Shown here: positions 1 through 10,563 of the stretch, one piece after another
Position numbering within the stretch: the first letter of the stretch is position 1
Layout: every line of letters begins with the position of its first letter
Source: Apoda limacodes
Taxonomy: Eukaryota > Arthropoda > Insecta > Lepidoptera > Limacodidae
Assembly (NCBI GenBank): GCA_946406115.1
Contig: OX291552.1
Location: 5,704,001-5,768,000, forward strand
Reading direction: 5' to 3'
DNA length: 64,000 bases
Made by a program: the position numbers and the translations under genes
The notes under the pieces: generated by a model
Databases searched by the model: none
What the model was told of the DNA's origin: nothing
The model's input: only the letters and a program-made list of their open reading frames with translations

Positions 1-618
1 TTTATTTTATTAACTCTGCTTGTGCCATAAAGAAAAAGTGTTCTGTATTACCAGTAGAATTTTATTTTTGTCATGGAATCCCCCAATTGGGATAAAAAGG
101 AAGTATCCTATGTCCTTCTATAGGTATTCTTACGTCACAAAACTTGGTCACTCTGATTTCCCACCTCATACTCAATATGTATTATACATAGTAAAACCTA
201 GACTCAAACGAGGCAGTCACAAATTTTCATCAAATAAATGTTTGTGCTAAGCAGGTATCGTATAGACGCTCTCAGTTCAGCAGGCTGTCACTACTATCAA
301 CTAAGCCTCTGATGGACCTCTGATTATGGGCTAGTTTACGTAACACTTAGATTAATATGGCACCTTCTAGAGGACATAAAGTCCTGTATTTGTTTTTTTT
401 TCACTAAATTTAAAATTTCACCCAAATCGTTAGGGTTTTTCCCAAAATACGCAAATATATATACATATATACGTACAAGCATTGCTACTTGGACATATAT
501 TACTAGGTACATTAGTTAGTAAGGTAGGTAGGTAGATAGGCTAGGTAGGTATTTACTAGTATAGTTACTATTACTTTTCTTAAGTTTTTTAACAAAGTAG
601 TTTTAATATTTTTGATAG
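1..618. other. Upstream flank / intron of esterase A, no exon recognised
   Basis: AT-rich non-coding DNA before the first recognisable exon of esterase A. It holds a short GTAG-type simple repeat near 518-552 and ends in the 3' splice site ttttgatag at 610-618. The open frames here have no esterase-like content, so the exons carrying the nucleophile and oxyanion hole of esterase A must lie outside the window. Confidence 0.6.
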
Positions 619-790
619 CCATGGAAATACAATCACTTCTACTCATTCTTTGCTCCTGTGATTGAACCTGTGGGAGTGAAGAACGCGTTCCTGACTCAGC
701 ATCCCTACGAAGCAGTGAAAAAGGGTAATGCACAAAAAGTGGATCTAATGCTAGGCAACACTGACCAGGATGGACTCTATCCTGCAGCAG
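619..790 (+). CDS. Esterase A exon (acidic triad residue)
   Basis: Starts in phase 0 after the acceptor ttttgatag and ends in phase 1 before gtaaca. It encodes PWKYNHFYSFFAPVIEP, the usual start of this domain segment, then NAFLTQHPYEAV and the acid motif NTDQDGLYPAAG. The catalytic acid is Asp rather than Glu. Confidence 0.9.
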
Positions 791-3700
791 GTAACACTGA
801 AACTCTTAAAGCAATTGAAACATGTGGTACGTCATGTAATCAAGGGATCTGACAAAGAACTAGTCATCGACATAGCTCTCAGGATAAGCTTTGTCAGTAG
901 GCAGGTGTCTAGAGTGGAGACCACCGTAAGTGTAAGGCCCCCCGGCATAGTGGTCAGATGACCTGAAAAAGGTAGCCGTAAATCAATGGATGAAAAAGGT
1001 GCGGTGGTGTTCTTTGAGAAAGGCATATGTCTAACAGTTGACTGGTACAGTCTGATTAATTGATATGAACGAGTAATGGACGAACTTAAAATTAACTAAC
1101 TAATTATTGAGAAATTTATCAGCTTAGCTCAGAGCAGTCTTTGAAGTCAACTTCTTTTTTGGTGTATTTTTTAATGTATGTTAAAATTATTTTCTAAAAC
1201 ATGCTAGAGTATCCGACCATATTTTGCACAAGCTTCTTTGGAATAAATTGTACTTGTAGTACGGTATCAGAGAGCGACCCGTAATGCTTTAGCCGTCCGC
1301 TCCGAATATGTAATTTGTAAATGGAGCGAACTTTTTTACCGAAAATTGATAACTCAAGAGATAACTCATCAAGTTTTATTTAAATTTCGGACTGGCACAA
1401 TAAAAAGAATGCGCCATTAAAATAATTTAAAAAAGAAATCAACATTTGAATGCGGCGAATCGGCGGCCAAATTTTTTTTTTAAAATAAACGTGTACGTTA
1501 TTATGTAAATAATATTTTGATTTACACGCATGTTTGAGAAAAGCACTATACAAGCCTTGGCCACAACTGAGCACAACCGGACTCTGATTCTCGCGATTGC
1601 CCGGTTATACTGCATTTGCGGGCCGCAGCAGTAATCTACTATATAAAAATAGGTACCCAAAATCGTCACTCGGCCCCGGGTACCGCTCGATTTACGTACC
1701 TCCGCTGCCACTGAAAATTTAATTGATATATTGATAGTAATACATAATTCAATGTGTATGGAATATTTTTTCAACTACAAAATTAAGTTTGTCTTCCAAT
1801 CTGACCTATATTTTGTTAGATGCATTTGCATAAGTTAGACTCACACGTGTTCGTTCTTTTATTGAAGTGAAAACTTCTTTAACAGCGTTGTGCACTTTTT
1901 TTGGTATGGCTAAAAAATGTTAAACTCGCGTCAGGTCACGTGTCCAAATGGAAAATTCATAGAAAAATCGTAAGACGGAACTCGCGTCAGATTTATTTAC
2001 ATTAGGCTATGACAGATTTAGATGTCAAATATACTACGTCAAAAAAGTAAATAAACAACCATTATTATTTGTGATGGGTAAAAAATGATAAACTCGCGTC
2101 AGGCTGATCAAAAATTTGTCAGACGGAAACCATAATGCAACGCCTATTATAATTTTGAAGTGAAAAAGTCTTTAGCGGCGTTGTGCACTTTTTTTCGTGA
2201 TGGGTAAAAAATGTTAAACTCTATAGGACGAATAAAAAGTAAGAGGAAATTGGGTTGATAAAAAGATGAAAGTGCGGATTACACATGTTAAAATGTTATA
2301 TCCAGGTTGTATGTTTTCACTTCTGCCGTCACTCTCGGAGTGCAATCCGGTTTTTTTATGTTACCTTTCTACGTTATTTGTACCTTGTCTATTTGGATGC
2401 GTCATTGCTCAGGCTGACCACACTTGACTTAAGTCACTGAACTGTATCTTTAGGGTTCCGTAGCCAAAGTCTGCTAACGGAAGTCTTATACTAAGACTCT
2501 GCTGTCTGTCTGTTTACCCACCCGACCTTAAATTTTATCCAAAGTAGGTTGCTGTGCAGAGGGTGTGAGATTGATTACCGCTCTGGTCAAAAATTTGTGT
2601 TTGTCTTCAGTCTGCGTGTATTTATTTATGTATGATATGTATGTATTTATAAAAAAAGAGTACACAAGTATTTATATCCGTTGTCTAGTTTTCTGAGTCT
2701 AGACTTGTCTAGTTTGCTGAGTTTGTGACTAGATGACCTTGTATGTTTTTGTACGTTTCAGCGTTACTACAGAATGATCACATTTTAACTACATGTGTTT
2801 GTACGTTTTAGCGTTACTATCACAGAATGCTCACATTTTACTTTCATGTTTTTGTACGTTTTGTTGTACGTTTCAGGGTTACAATTACAGAATGATCACA
2901 TTTTGCCTACATATTTTTGTACGTTTCAGCGTTACTACAGTATGATCACATTTAACCTACATATTTTTGTACGTTTTAGCGTTACTACAGATAATCGCAT
3001 TTTACCTATATGTTTTTGTACGTTTCAGCGTTCCTACAGAATGATCAAATTTTAAAAGAGCTGAACGAACAATGGCTGAAGATAGCGAGTAGTTTATTTA
3101 TATACGAAGACACATTACCAGCTCAACGACGAACAGAGGTGGCAAAGCAAATTTCACAAAAGTACTTAGATCAAGAACCAATTAATTCAGCCACTTTCGG
3201 AGCTTTAGTTAGGGTATGTAAAAGTGTTAAAGTAAATAAGTCTATAACAATACTAACTTAACTTTCTAACCGCTTCTTGAATCCTTTTCAACCAATAACC
3301 GTAAGGTTTTTTTCATACCACTAAGGTGGCGAACAAGCTTATGGTCCACCTGATGGTAAGCGGTCACCGCAGCCTAGAGACGCTTGCAATACCTGGGGCA
3401 TCAATCGCGCTTTGCCGACCCTTCCAAAATTTAAAAACTTCTTTCGCGAAAAACCCCATACTGCAGTCGTTAGAGAAACCCTAAGGGGAGCTCATTTACA
3501 ACCTAAGCGTTCGCGGAAGGAATTTCCTTCGAAACCGCACTGAACATTTATGTTCTAAGGTGTGAGGATGAATTTTTTGCCGATGGCGAGCTGTGCGATG
3601 GTTTGGCAAGTTAAGTTATTGGTTGGACATGTGCTTCTGCCTCATCAAAGTGATTAAACAAAATATATAATTTCAGAATTATATACATATTATATTATTT

Positions 3701-6700
3701 AAGTCGGTGGTAGCCTAATAATTTCGGTTTCTGCCTCGAGTTCTGAAGGGCGAAGGTCCGAGATCGGCGTGCATCAATAATTATTTTTCATAATTTCTTG
3801 AGTATATTGTTTGTACACACCACTGGCTTCAGTAAAGGACAACATGATCAATAAACCTGCATGCGTCAATAAGGCGCAAGATGAACTTTCGGTCGATTCG
3901 TTCTCGCCCAATGTAAGGGTATGCCGTACCCCAACAGTGAGGACGTAGGAGGCTGGTTAGGGTTATTTTAATAATACCCATGAAGCCGAATCTACGGAAA
4001 AAATACTGGGCGGTTCAATACAAAAAATACTGTTAGCACTGCAATAACTTCTTTTTAGGGTTCCGTATCTTAAAAGCAAAAAAGGAACATCATCATCATA
4101 TCAGCCCAATGACGTCCACTGCTGGACATAGGCCTCACCTAACTTTCTCCACAGCGTGCGACTCTGTGCCGCCTGTAACCATCGGCTCCCCGCTACCTTT
4201 ACAAGGTCATCTGTCCATCTAGCGGGGGGCCCTCCCACGCTGCGATTTCGGCCATTGGTTCTTCAAGCTATGTGGCCTGCCCATTACCACTTCAGCTTTG
4301 CGGTTCGGTGAGCTATGTCCGCGACTTTAGTTCTCGTATGGATTTCCTCATTCCTGATTCGATCACGTAGGAAAACTCCGAACATAGCTCTTTCCATCAC
4401 GCGCTGAGCGACCTTGAGCTTTTGTATAAGGCCCATATTTAGCGGCCACGTATATCAAATAATATCAAATACCTAAGTATATCTACTAGTACTGCTCTCT
4501 GCGGTCCTTTTTTAGCTATAAATAATCAAGCTTTTAAGTCAACGCAATAATAACTCCGTGGGACTCCTTCGGTGATTCCTTGATTATCTATCTATATAAT
4601 ATACTAGCTGTCCCGGCGAACGTTGTTCCGCTGCCGTCCCTCTGTACCCGGCGAAAGTTGGTTTTTACCTATAGTGCCCGAGTCCGGCTCGCACTTGACA
4701 TATCGAGATAAAAACTATCCTATCTTTTAAGTTGGATCAAATAACAGATATTTACGAAGTTTGATCAAAATCGGTTCAGTAGTTTAGGAGTCGATTGAGG
4801 ACAAACATTGTGACACGAGATTTATATATATTAAGATTATATAAAAACCAGCCAAGTAAAAGTTGGAAAACACACAAACAAATTGACAGGCTTACAAAAA
4901 CTGTCACATTGTATTAGTTGTATTTGTTTGATTCACAGACTGCAATTAAATGGTATGTTTTGTGATCTTTAGTTTATTTTTTTCACCTGAAGGTTTTCTT
5001 CAAGATCTTGGCTCGATTTAAGGCAAGATCTTTCGATATCCGGTAATGACTTAAGCTATTTTGTTTTAATTACAAAGAGTAAATTAATTCGAAAAATTTC
5101 CAGGCCCTCACAGATCGTCTTGACCGTATAGGAGGTGGTGAATTTGCTACCTTGTACGCCAAAACCTCAAAACAGCCAGTCTACATGTACCGGTATGGAT
5201 TTAAAGGTGATTCGGGATGCAGTCTTGCATCATTGCTCGCTAAGCGCAATGAGACCTTTGGTAAGAAAAACACTTTTTTTCTACTAGATACCTGCAATAA
5301 AAAGTTCCAAGGTTCCATACATACTCAGTTTCGAAAAACGAACCCCAGTATAAGAAGCTTATTAAAGTAAACCATAAAAAATTGCATTTTGTATTCGAAA
5401 ATTATATTTTTAGCCCGGCTGTAGAAGAAAAATATGACGTCGCCAACGGACGGCCGATAGACTGGCGAGAATGATGTTGGCCGCTTTGTGCCGTCATGGC
5501 ATGGTCATTTATTTTAATACAAGACATTTTCCTATCTACTTAGTTTGTTAATACTATATTGGACTTTCATGTTGTAGCAAAAGTAACGTCCGTACTGAGT
5601 ACAAAATGATACCTTTTCTTACGTGACGCAAGAAGCTAGCTTTTATTCCGAGGGTAAGGAATAGCGTCATTTTGTATGGAACGGGAAATTTTCTTTATGC
5701 AAAGTGTGGCCGCAGGCTTATACGTTTTTGTACTGGTATTTTAAAACTCTTCAGGAATGTTGTTTATAGAACAAGGCCAGGATGGTCTTTTACTGATCAA
5801 ATACCGTGTTCGTATTTTTGTCCAGCGTGTGTGTTTGTAAACTGATTGAGGTAAAATACCTATTACCTATTATATTAGTATTATTATAATTACGTTATAA
5901 AATTTTTTTTACACTACACAAGCTCTGAAAGAATCTGCATGCATATAGTCGTATTTTAATTAGACGATATCAACTGACGTTTATTTTGTTGTCAGTTTTT
6001 GATGAAACAGTCCTAGCTACTGTCAGTTGGTTTCGTCTAATTAAAAATACGACTATAGTCAAAAATAGGGTTGAAGGTACGTGTTTGCAGAGATTATTAC
6101 TTTCTTGTCCGAACAAGCACTTTCTATTTGCAAGCTGACGAAAAAACTTAATTGCTTCTTTTTATTTGGTGCAGTGCCATCTGTGATTATAAAAGCGAAC
6201 CAGATTCAATTTGAAAAAAATAACTCACTGTTTACAAACAACAGAAAAACATAATCATAGCTTGTAATTATTTGTAAATTAAAACTTTAATTAATTATAT
6301 TTAATTATCCTCACATTTGTATTGTAAAGAACTATGTTATCACTCGATTGGATATACAATTCCCGCTTCGTGTGTATTAAGGCTCAAACTACGCCCTCAT
6401 TGGTAATTGCTCACTTTTACATCTCGGTGAACAATGTACCTACTATTTAATTAAGTTTTATTAACTTCTATTGAGGGAATTTATTATTATAAATCAGAAA
6501 AATGAAATCGCAAATTTTTTTTCGCTAAACGTTTTCCTTACGTTTAGAGACCTGTAGAATCGTTTGCCATAATTTATAAAACGATGTCTGTGTGTCTGTG
6601 TGTGTGTGTCTCTGTATCTAGGTTAGATTTTTTTGCTCCTCGATATCTCAATAAGCAATCGACCAATTGTTCTCGTGACTATATCAATCGATACGCCACG

Positions 6701-8111
6701 CTTATCGATCTGAAAAGAGTTTGAGCAAAGCGGTTTGTTTTTTATCGCTAAAATACTGTTTTTTTTTAAAGTCGCTAAAAATATTCTCAAAGGAATTTGC
6801 CATCAAAAGTAGTTTTACCCCTATTCATGATGTGGGTGTGTATTTAGCCACTACTTACTCCATTCGGGACATTAAAACCGTGATGTTATATGTACGTACA
6901 ATTTTTTTTGTCAGGAGCTGGCCACGGAGACGACATTTCGCACATTTTCAAGGTTTGCGGTAATGAGCCCAGTTCAGCAAATGACACAGCGATGACAAAT
7001 TTTATGGTCGATATGGTGTACAACTTTACAGTTACTGGGTAGAGTATTTATACAATTTTGATCTTTTTTAAAGATAAGCCAATATGGGCTATTACACCGC
7101 GAAACGAACGATACTAGGCTGCTCTCAAAAGTATTTCCAGTGTTTATGTCTTATGGCATTTTGCTTTGGGGCAAGGCAGCTTATATTAAAACAGTCTTTA
7201 TTTACAGTCTCTAAAAGAGAGCAGTACGGTCAATCTATAAATTGGAACCTTTTTAGGAAAATTGATATTTTAACTGTTCTCTGCCAATATCTCTCACTTG
7301 TATAATGTACGTACACAAAAATTTACACTTATTTGCCTAAAATTGTGACCTACACAGTGTTAATACCATGTTAATACACATAAAATCAATAACAATAAGA
7401 AATACGTCAAAATTTTTTTACAAACAAACTTTTATCAGACCCTGGTTATCGTTTAAGACCAAAGTACTTGTCAAGACAAATCAAACAAGCCCAAACCCGA
7501 TGGTATGGCGTCGTTTTGTTCAAGAGGTCTTATGGCCAACTTCCGTCTCCATCGTCAGACCAGCTCTCATTTGATTGCATCATATTGCAATTAAACACTG
7601 AGAAAAGGGTAAAATTTTACTTACAAGATTTGACTGCCTACAGACACGGGACAGGTGAAACTAAATAAAAGCTTGTAAAAATGCATGTCCTTATAACGTA
7701 TGCGGGTTTCTTTACACCTTACCCGAAAAGCCAGTGGTGTGTACAAACATAGTAAAATTTTGAAAAAAGAAGTACTAGGCCACCACCGACTTCTAACCAG
7801 ATACATATAAAGAATTAGTTAAGCTATACGTATAATAAGTGCAACCACAATGAAATACTTTAAATAGTGTTTTTTTTTGTTTATAATAAGGTTTATAAAA
7901 TATATATTGTTTCAGGTTACCCAAAGTACCTGGTAATACTACCTGGCTGCCAGTGACGCCGGAGTCCTCAGTGTTGTATTATTTGAATATAGAATCCCCG
8001 ACGAACTTTTCTATGAACTTAAACTATAAATATGGAGAAAGGGATTTTTGGGAAAGCCTCAATTTAAATGAAAATGCAAATTATCATTCAATCGCGAGTA
8101 TGAAGGTATAG
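619..8111 (+). CDS. Carboxylesterase A, 3' part (five exons, 5' end outside window)
   Basis: C-terminal half of a type-B carboxylesterase, an alpha/beta hydrolase that cleaves carboxylic esters. Exons: 619-790, 3029-3213, 5104-5260, 6915-7038, 7916-8111. Joined, they give 277 residues and a stop with all splice phases consistent (1, 0, 1, 2). Visible signatures are the acidic-residue region NTDQDGLYPAAG in the first exon, where Asp stands in the usual Glu position, and the catalytic histidine motif GAGHGDD in the fourth. Sequons NET, NDT, NFT, NTT and NFS suggest a glycosylated secreted protein. It matches esterase B exon for exon (last five exons 834 versus 825 nt), so it is a tandem paralogue. 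The nucleophile lies outside the window, so activity cannot be judged. Introns carry LINE, SINE and MITE copies. Confidence 0.9.
1200..1620 (-). repeat. Dispersed repeat R1, reverse copy
   Basis: Read on the - strand this matches the repeat right after the esterase A stop codon (about 8125-8345). Shared blocks include TGTGGCCAAGGCTTG, GTGCTTTTCTCAAACATGC, TCTCTGATAC and AGAAGCTTGT. The copy here is longer and diverged. No coding potential was recognised; the family is not assigned. Confidence 0.6.
1862..2357 (-). mobile_element. MITE family M1, one copy plus a partial copy (reverse)
   Basis: Matches four other places in the window (16037, 26214, 34517, 45385). Hallmarks are the end GAAGTGAAAAC followed by CGGCGTTGTGCACTTTTTTT, the internal blocks TAAACTCGCGTCAG and TGACGTAG, and the opposite end with CACTTCTGCCG and GGAGTGCAATCCGG. 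Both ends share the inverted motif GAAGTGAAAAC / GTTTTCACTTC, as in a terminal-inverted-repeat element without its own transposase. The GCGGCGTTGTGCAC end appears twice (about 1880 and 2175), so a second partial copy is joined to the first. Confidence 0.65.
2400..2700 (+). repeat. SINE-like tail (TATCCGTTGTCT family)
   Basis: Contains GTGTTTGTCTTCAGTCTGCG, TGTATGATATGTATGTATTT and TATCCGTTGTCTAG, the body of the tRNA-headed SINE seen more completely at 17215 and 63590. The tRNA-like head is not clear in this copy. Confidence 0.5.
2740..3060 (+). repeat. Minisatellite made of duplicated 3' splice sites
   Basis: Six tandem units of roughly 50 bp (spacings 50, 65, 53, 50 and 49) end at the true acceptor of esterase A at 3028. 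Each unit reads about TTTTTGTACGTTTCAG followed by CGTTACTACAGAATGATCAC. It therefore copies the polypyrimidine tract, the AG and about 25 bases of the exon start. Duplicated AGs lie at 2760-2761, 2810-2811, 2875-2876, 2928-2929 and 2978-2979. Splicing at any of these five would run into an in-frame stop before or just inside the true exon. Confidence 0.85.
3029..3213 (+). CDS. Esterase A exon
   Basis: Phase 1 start after cgtttcag, phase 0 end before gtatgt. Encodes an alpha-helical stretch (AFLQNDQILKELNEQW, then YEDTLPAQRRTEVAKQI) matching the esterase B exon at 27344-27555, but 27 bases shorter. Confidence 0.88.
3305..3660 (+). repeat. Dispersed lepidopteran repeat R2
   Basis: Starts in a T-run followed by ACCACTAAGGTGGCGAACAA and TGATGGTAAGCGGTCACCG, a block repeated at 28260 and, degraded, at 30250 and (reversed) 53225. 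It continues through CCATACTGCAGTCGTTAGAG and GCGTTCGCGGAAGGA to GAGGATGAATT. This looks like a non-autonomous retroposon; I cannot name the family. Confidence 0.6.
4087..4450 (-). mobile_element. RTE-clade LINE, 3' end of ORF2 (decayed)
   Basis: The reverse strand translates to the C-terminus typical of RTE-type reverse transcriptases in Lepidoptera: RDRIRNEEIHTRTKVADIAH, then KLKWQWAGHIA with a stop where the tryptophan should be, then GGPPARWTDDLVKVAGSRW and EAYVQQWTSLG. The 3' end is a CAT repeat at 4089-4102. Only the last part of the element is present. Confidence 0.8.
4606..4845 (+). repeat. Dispersed repeat R3 (CCCGGCGAACGTTGTT head)
   Basis: Begins AGCTGTCCCGGCGAACGTTG and runs through a block like ATCAAAATCGGTTCAGTAGT to TATATATATTAAGATT. 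It belongs with a widespread family whose copies end in TTTCGCATTTATAATATTAG (for example 35300-35560). Confidence 0.55.
5104..5260 (+). CDS. Esterase A exon
   Basis: Starts in phase 0 after tttccag and ends in phase 1 before gtaag. Encodes ALTDRLDRIGGGEFATLY, then QPVYMYRYGFKG, the conserved strand preceding the catalytic histidine, and the sequon NET. It pairs with the esterase B exon 28011-28161. Confidence 0.9.
5945..6059. mobile_element. Short foldback MITE (about 115 bp)
   Basis: Near-palindromic element: left end ATAGTCGTATTTTAATTAGA, right end the complement (TCTAATTAAAAATACGACTA). The symmetry extends to AACTGAC/GTCAGTT, with a short loop. TA dinucleotides flank both ends. It lies in an intron of esterase A. 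Confidence 0.7.
6570..6700 (+). repeat. Dispersed repeat with internal TG run
   Basis: Contains a TGTGTC/TG tract at 6588-6612 and the block TCGATACGCCACG. The reverse complement of the same arrangement occurs at 47690-47880, where the tract is a long CA run. The microsatellite therefore belongs to a dispersed repeat. Confidence 0.55.
6915..7038 (+). CDS. Esterase A exon with catalytic histidine
   Basis: Phase 1 start after ttgtcag, phase 2 end before gtagag. Encodes GAGHGDDISHIFKVCG and VDMVYNFTVTG. The His of GAGHGDD is the catalytic histidine of the triad. Its length (124 nt) equals the esterase B counterpart at 30481-30604. Confidence 0.93.
7060..7480 (+). mobile_element. CR1-like LINE fragment
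   Basis: With frameshifts, the + strand reads FMSYGILLWGKAA, KRAVRSIYKLEPF, then DILTV and PISLTCIMYVHKN, which is the thumb region of a CR1/Jockey-type reverse transcriptase. The same family occurs on the - strand in intron 1 of esterase C (58120-58712 and 61717-61880). It sits in the last intron of esterase A. Confidence 0.65.
7916..8111 (+). CDS. Esterase A terminal exon
   Basis: Starts in phase 2 after gtttcag and stops at TAG 8109-8111. Encodes the closing segment GLPKVPGNTTWLPVTPE, then DFWESLNLNENANYH, which pairs with DYGEKLFWNSLRLNENMNYFG of esterase B. Esterase A then runs eight residues beyond its NYH (SIASMKV plus the stop) with no counterpart in B; this tail coincides with the edge of a dispersed repeat. 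Confidence 0.9.
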
Positions 8112-8350
8112 CCGAGGCACGCATCATAGAGTCCGATTATGCTCAGATGTGGCCAAGGCTTGTGTAGTGCTTTTCTCAAACATGCATGTAAATTGAAACA
8201 AAAGTTCGTTCCATTTTCAAATTACATATTTGACCGCTCGAGTAGCCAGCTAAAGCATTGCGGGCCGCTCTCTGATACTGTACTGCGAGTACGATTTATC
8301 CCAAAGAAGCTTGTACAAGATATTGTCGCATATCGTAGCATGTTTAAGAA
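8085..8350 (+). repeat. Dispersed repeat R1, forward copy at the esterase A 3' end
   Basis: The forward partner of the reverse copy at 1200-1620. Clear matching starts near 8128 (AGAGTCCGATTATGCTCAG). A short match CAATCGCGAG at 8089-8098 lies inside the last codons of esterase A. The 3' untranslated region of esterase A is therefore largely or wholly repeat-derived. Confidence 0.55.
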
Positions 8351-8509
8351 AAGTAGCGTCTGGTAGCTCTATAGATTAGTATTTCGCATATAAAAAAACA
8401 AGAACCAAACAAACTTTTATTATATTAGTATAGAGTAGTGTAGAAGATGTTATCACCTTGCAAATCTGCTAAAAAAAATAGGTGGCACTTATGTACAAAA
8501 ACCACACAT

Positions 8510-9285
8510 GAGTAAGAGTGCACCTCTCTACCCTCTTCACATGTAGCCAATGCTGCCTTCACCTTAGCACTACACTGCTGTCGAGTTTTTATTTACTATT
8601 AGCTGTTACTGCCCGACGTCACGTAGCTGATTCTGCGTTTCCTTTTTTCCCTTGTCCTGACAATTAGGTACGCACACAACAAAAAAGAAATCAAGTCGAT
8701 AGATCAGCTCTCAAGTGTCCATTGTTTTTTATATGTTTGATGCCTAGTCCTTATACATCGCGATAACATGCGTGCGAAGAAACTTTGCCTGCGGCCTACG
8801 GCGAAGGTGCTTAGCCACTCAGCGCGTTGTGAAATTTATCGCGATAAACAAACTCCAAACACAAAATGGACGCCGCGGTAGCTTTGTACTATATAGCAGC
8901 GAATAATTATTTTTTTATTGTATCATTTACAAGTCTTTCTATTGTGGCCAACATCTTTTGGGTTCCAATGTATCAGTTCAGACTCGTTACTGCTAATAAA
9001 TTCCAAAATCTTCTTTTTACTCTAGTCCATGTCGAAAATACGTCGCAAACCTTAATCGTCCGCTACGCACAATGTTTGTGACACAAGCGAAATACATCGC
9101 GATAAAACGCTTTGATGTGCGAGAGTTTACCGACAACGACGCGATGTACTTGCGACTTCGTACAAAGTGTCGAAATATTCACGAAGCTGTGGCTACATAC
9201 ATTGCGCTAGTCCTAAGCATCGCGTTACAGCGTTGTTTGTAGCCTAGGTATAAGACAAAGTGAGAGAGGTGCATTCCTACACAGG
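8510..9285. mobile_element. Possible TIR element (non-autonomous)
   Basis: The left end TAAGAGTGCACCTCTCT and the right end AGAGAGGTGCATTCCTA are near inverted copies. The interior has ATCGCGATAA three times and no convincing protein. This may be a non-autonomous DNA transposon. The terminal match is short, so the call is tentative. Confidence 0.35.
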
Positions 9286-9765
9286 TGAGTGACGATTACT
9301 GGTATTCGTGAGTGCTACTAATTTCTTAGGTAACAACGTATAACACCGTATTGTTACTATGAATTTACGCAAAGTAACGCCTGATTATATGAATTAGTAA
9401 TGTTAATAAAATATTGAAACCTTAAATTATAGTGTATTTATTGTCCGTTTCCATGAAAACCAAAATAAGGTGCGCGTTACTCTTTTTAAAAATGACTGTT
9501 AGGGAAACGTCTAGTTTTTTTTAGAGGGATGAGGTCATCGTCCCGGATGCAACACTTATGGATCATGTTTTGGATTCTGTAGCAAAATGGCAAAAACTTA
9601 ACCCATATAGTTGCATCATATCCGTCTGTCCGTATAACTCCTTCGTATTTACATCGATTTTGATAAAACAAGTTCTAATGGAGCTTAAATAGAATGCGGA
9701 ATTCAATTTTTTATTAATGAAACGAATGGCAAAGCGGACTGTAGTTAAGTTAGTTTTTTCAGGGC

Positions 9766-10215
9766 TTTCCGATAATAAAAATTTTACCTGTTTTCCAGGT
9801 CATGAAAAAGATTCCTGTGCAAAGGATCCCGTTTAAGATACTGGTCAATTCTTTACTAACCCTTTTCGTGTTAGGAATACCGTCTGGGCCGGGAGATTTC
9901 TGCTTATTTAAGTGTGACACCATTTTTTTGACCTCCTTGGGAGAGATAAATCGTCACCTTTAAGTGGAGGTCCTCAACCAAAAGTGTGAGTGGTGTCAAC
10001 AAAACAAATCTTCGAAACAATCCACAAACAGTTCCGCGCGATCCTCAGCAGTGTAATGGCGGATACCCTGACTATTAATGAAGGGGTGTCTCGTTGGTAT
10101 CTTCTCTTTCACCCTATAAATGTTGAGGTGCGGGTGTCGGGGGAGGGGAATTTACCTCCCACCATGACTCGGGCAGAAGCTCAGGGGTGCTGGACACCCC
10201 CGGTGAAGTTTTGAG
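9766..10215 (-). mobile_element. Jockey-like LINE, reverse transcriptase fragment
   Basis: The reverse strand reads SPGPDGIPN, then ELTSILNGILCTGIFFMTWK and TGKIFIIGKP, the start of the reverse transcriptase domain. Upstream, frameshifted text resembles the linker before it. The homologous stretch of the neighbouring element is KPGPDEIPN with WKIGKIIVLPKPGKN, so these are two related copies. No catalytic palm motif is retained. Confidence 0.65.
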
Positions 10216-10254
10216 GGAGCCTCTTTTTTAGGCCCCCGTGCGGTCGGTGCATAA

Positions 10255-10500
10255 TATCGCCGGAGACGATATGAAGAGTAGAAAATAAAAACGAAATAAA
10301 ATAAAAGTGAAACAAAGCAAAAAATAAAATAAAACAAAACAAAATGAAATAAGCACGAGGTGAGGCGCAACAAAAACGAAATAAAACAAATGCAAAAGCA
10401 AAACGAAAACCAAAACGAAATAAAAATAAAATAAAAGCAAAATAAGAAGAAAAAGAAGATTAAAAGCAAAGTAAAAACAAGGTAAAAACGGAATAAAAAT
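10255..10500. repeat. A-rich low-complexity tract
   Basis: Degenerate AAAAT/AAAAC/AAAAG array, A-rich on the + strand. It lies between the two LINE fragments, just downstream (in LINE sense) of the ORF2 end at 10564, so it is probably 3' untranslated sequence or tail of one of them. The Phe-rich open frames on the other strand are translations of the T-run. Confidence 0.6.
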
Positions 10501-10563
10501 GATAGAGGGGGATGATTTCAGAAATGGAAGTAGGTGATTGGGTAGGAGGGTGAATAACTAAAG

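Noticed and set aside
20..250. Forward frame of 76 codons at the window start
   Set aside because: AT-rich, no esterase similarity and no splice-compatible relation to the exon at 619.
10152..10469. Phe-rich 105-residue reverse frame resembling a membrane protein
   Set aside because: It is a translation of the T-rich complement of the A-rich low-complexity tract between two LINE fragments.
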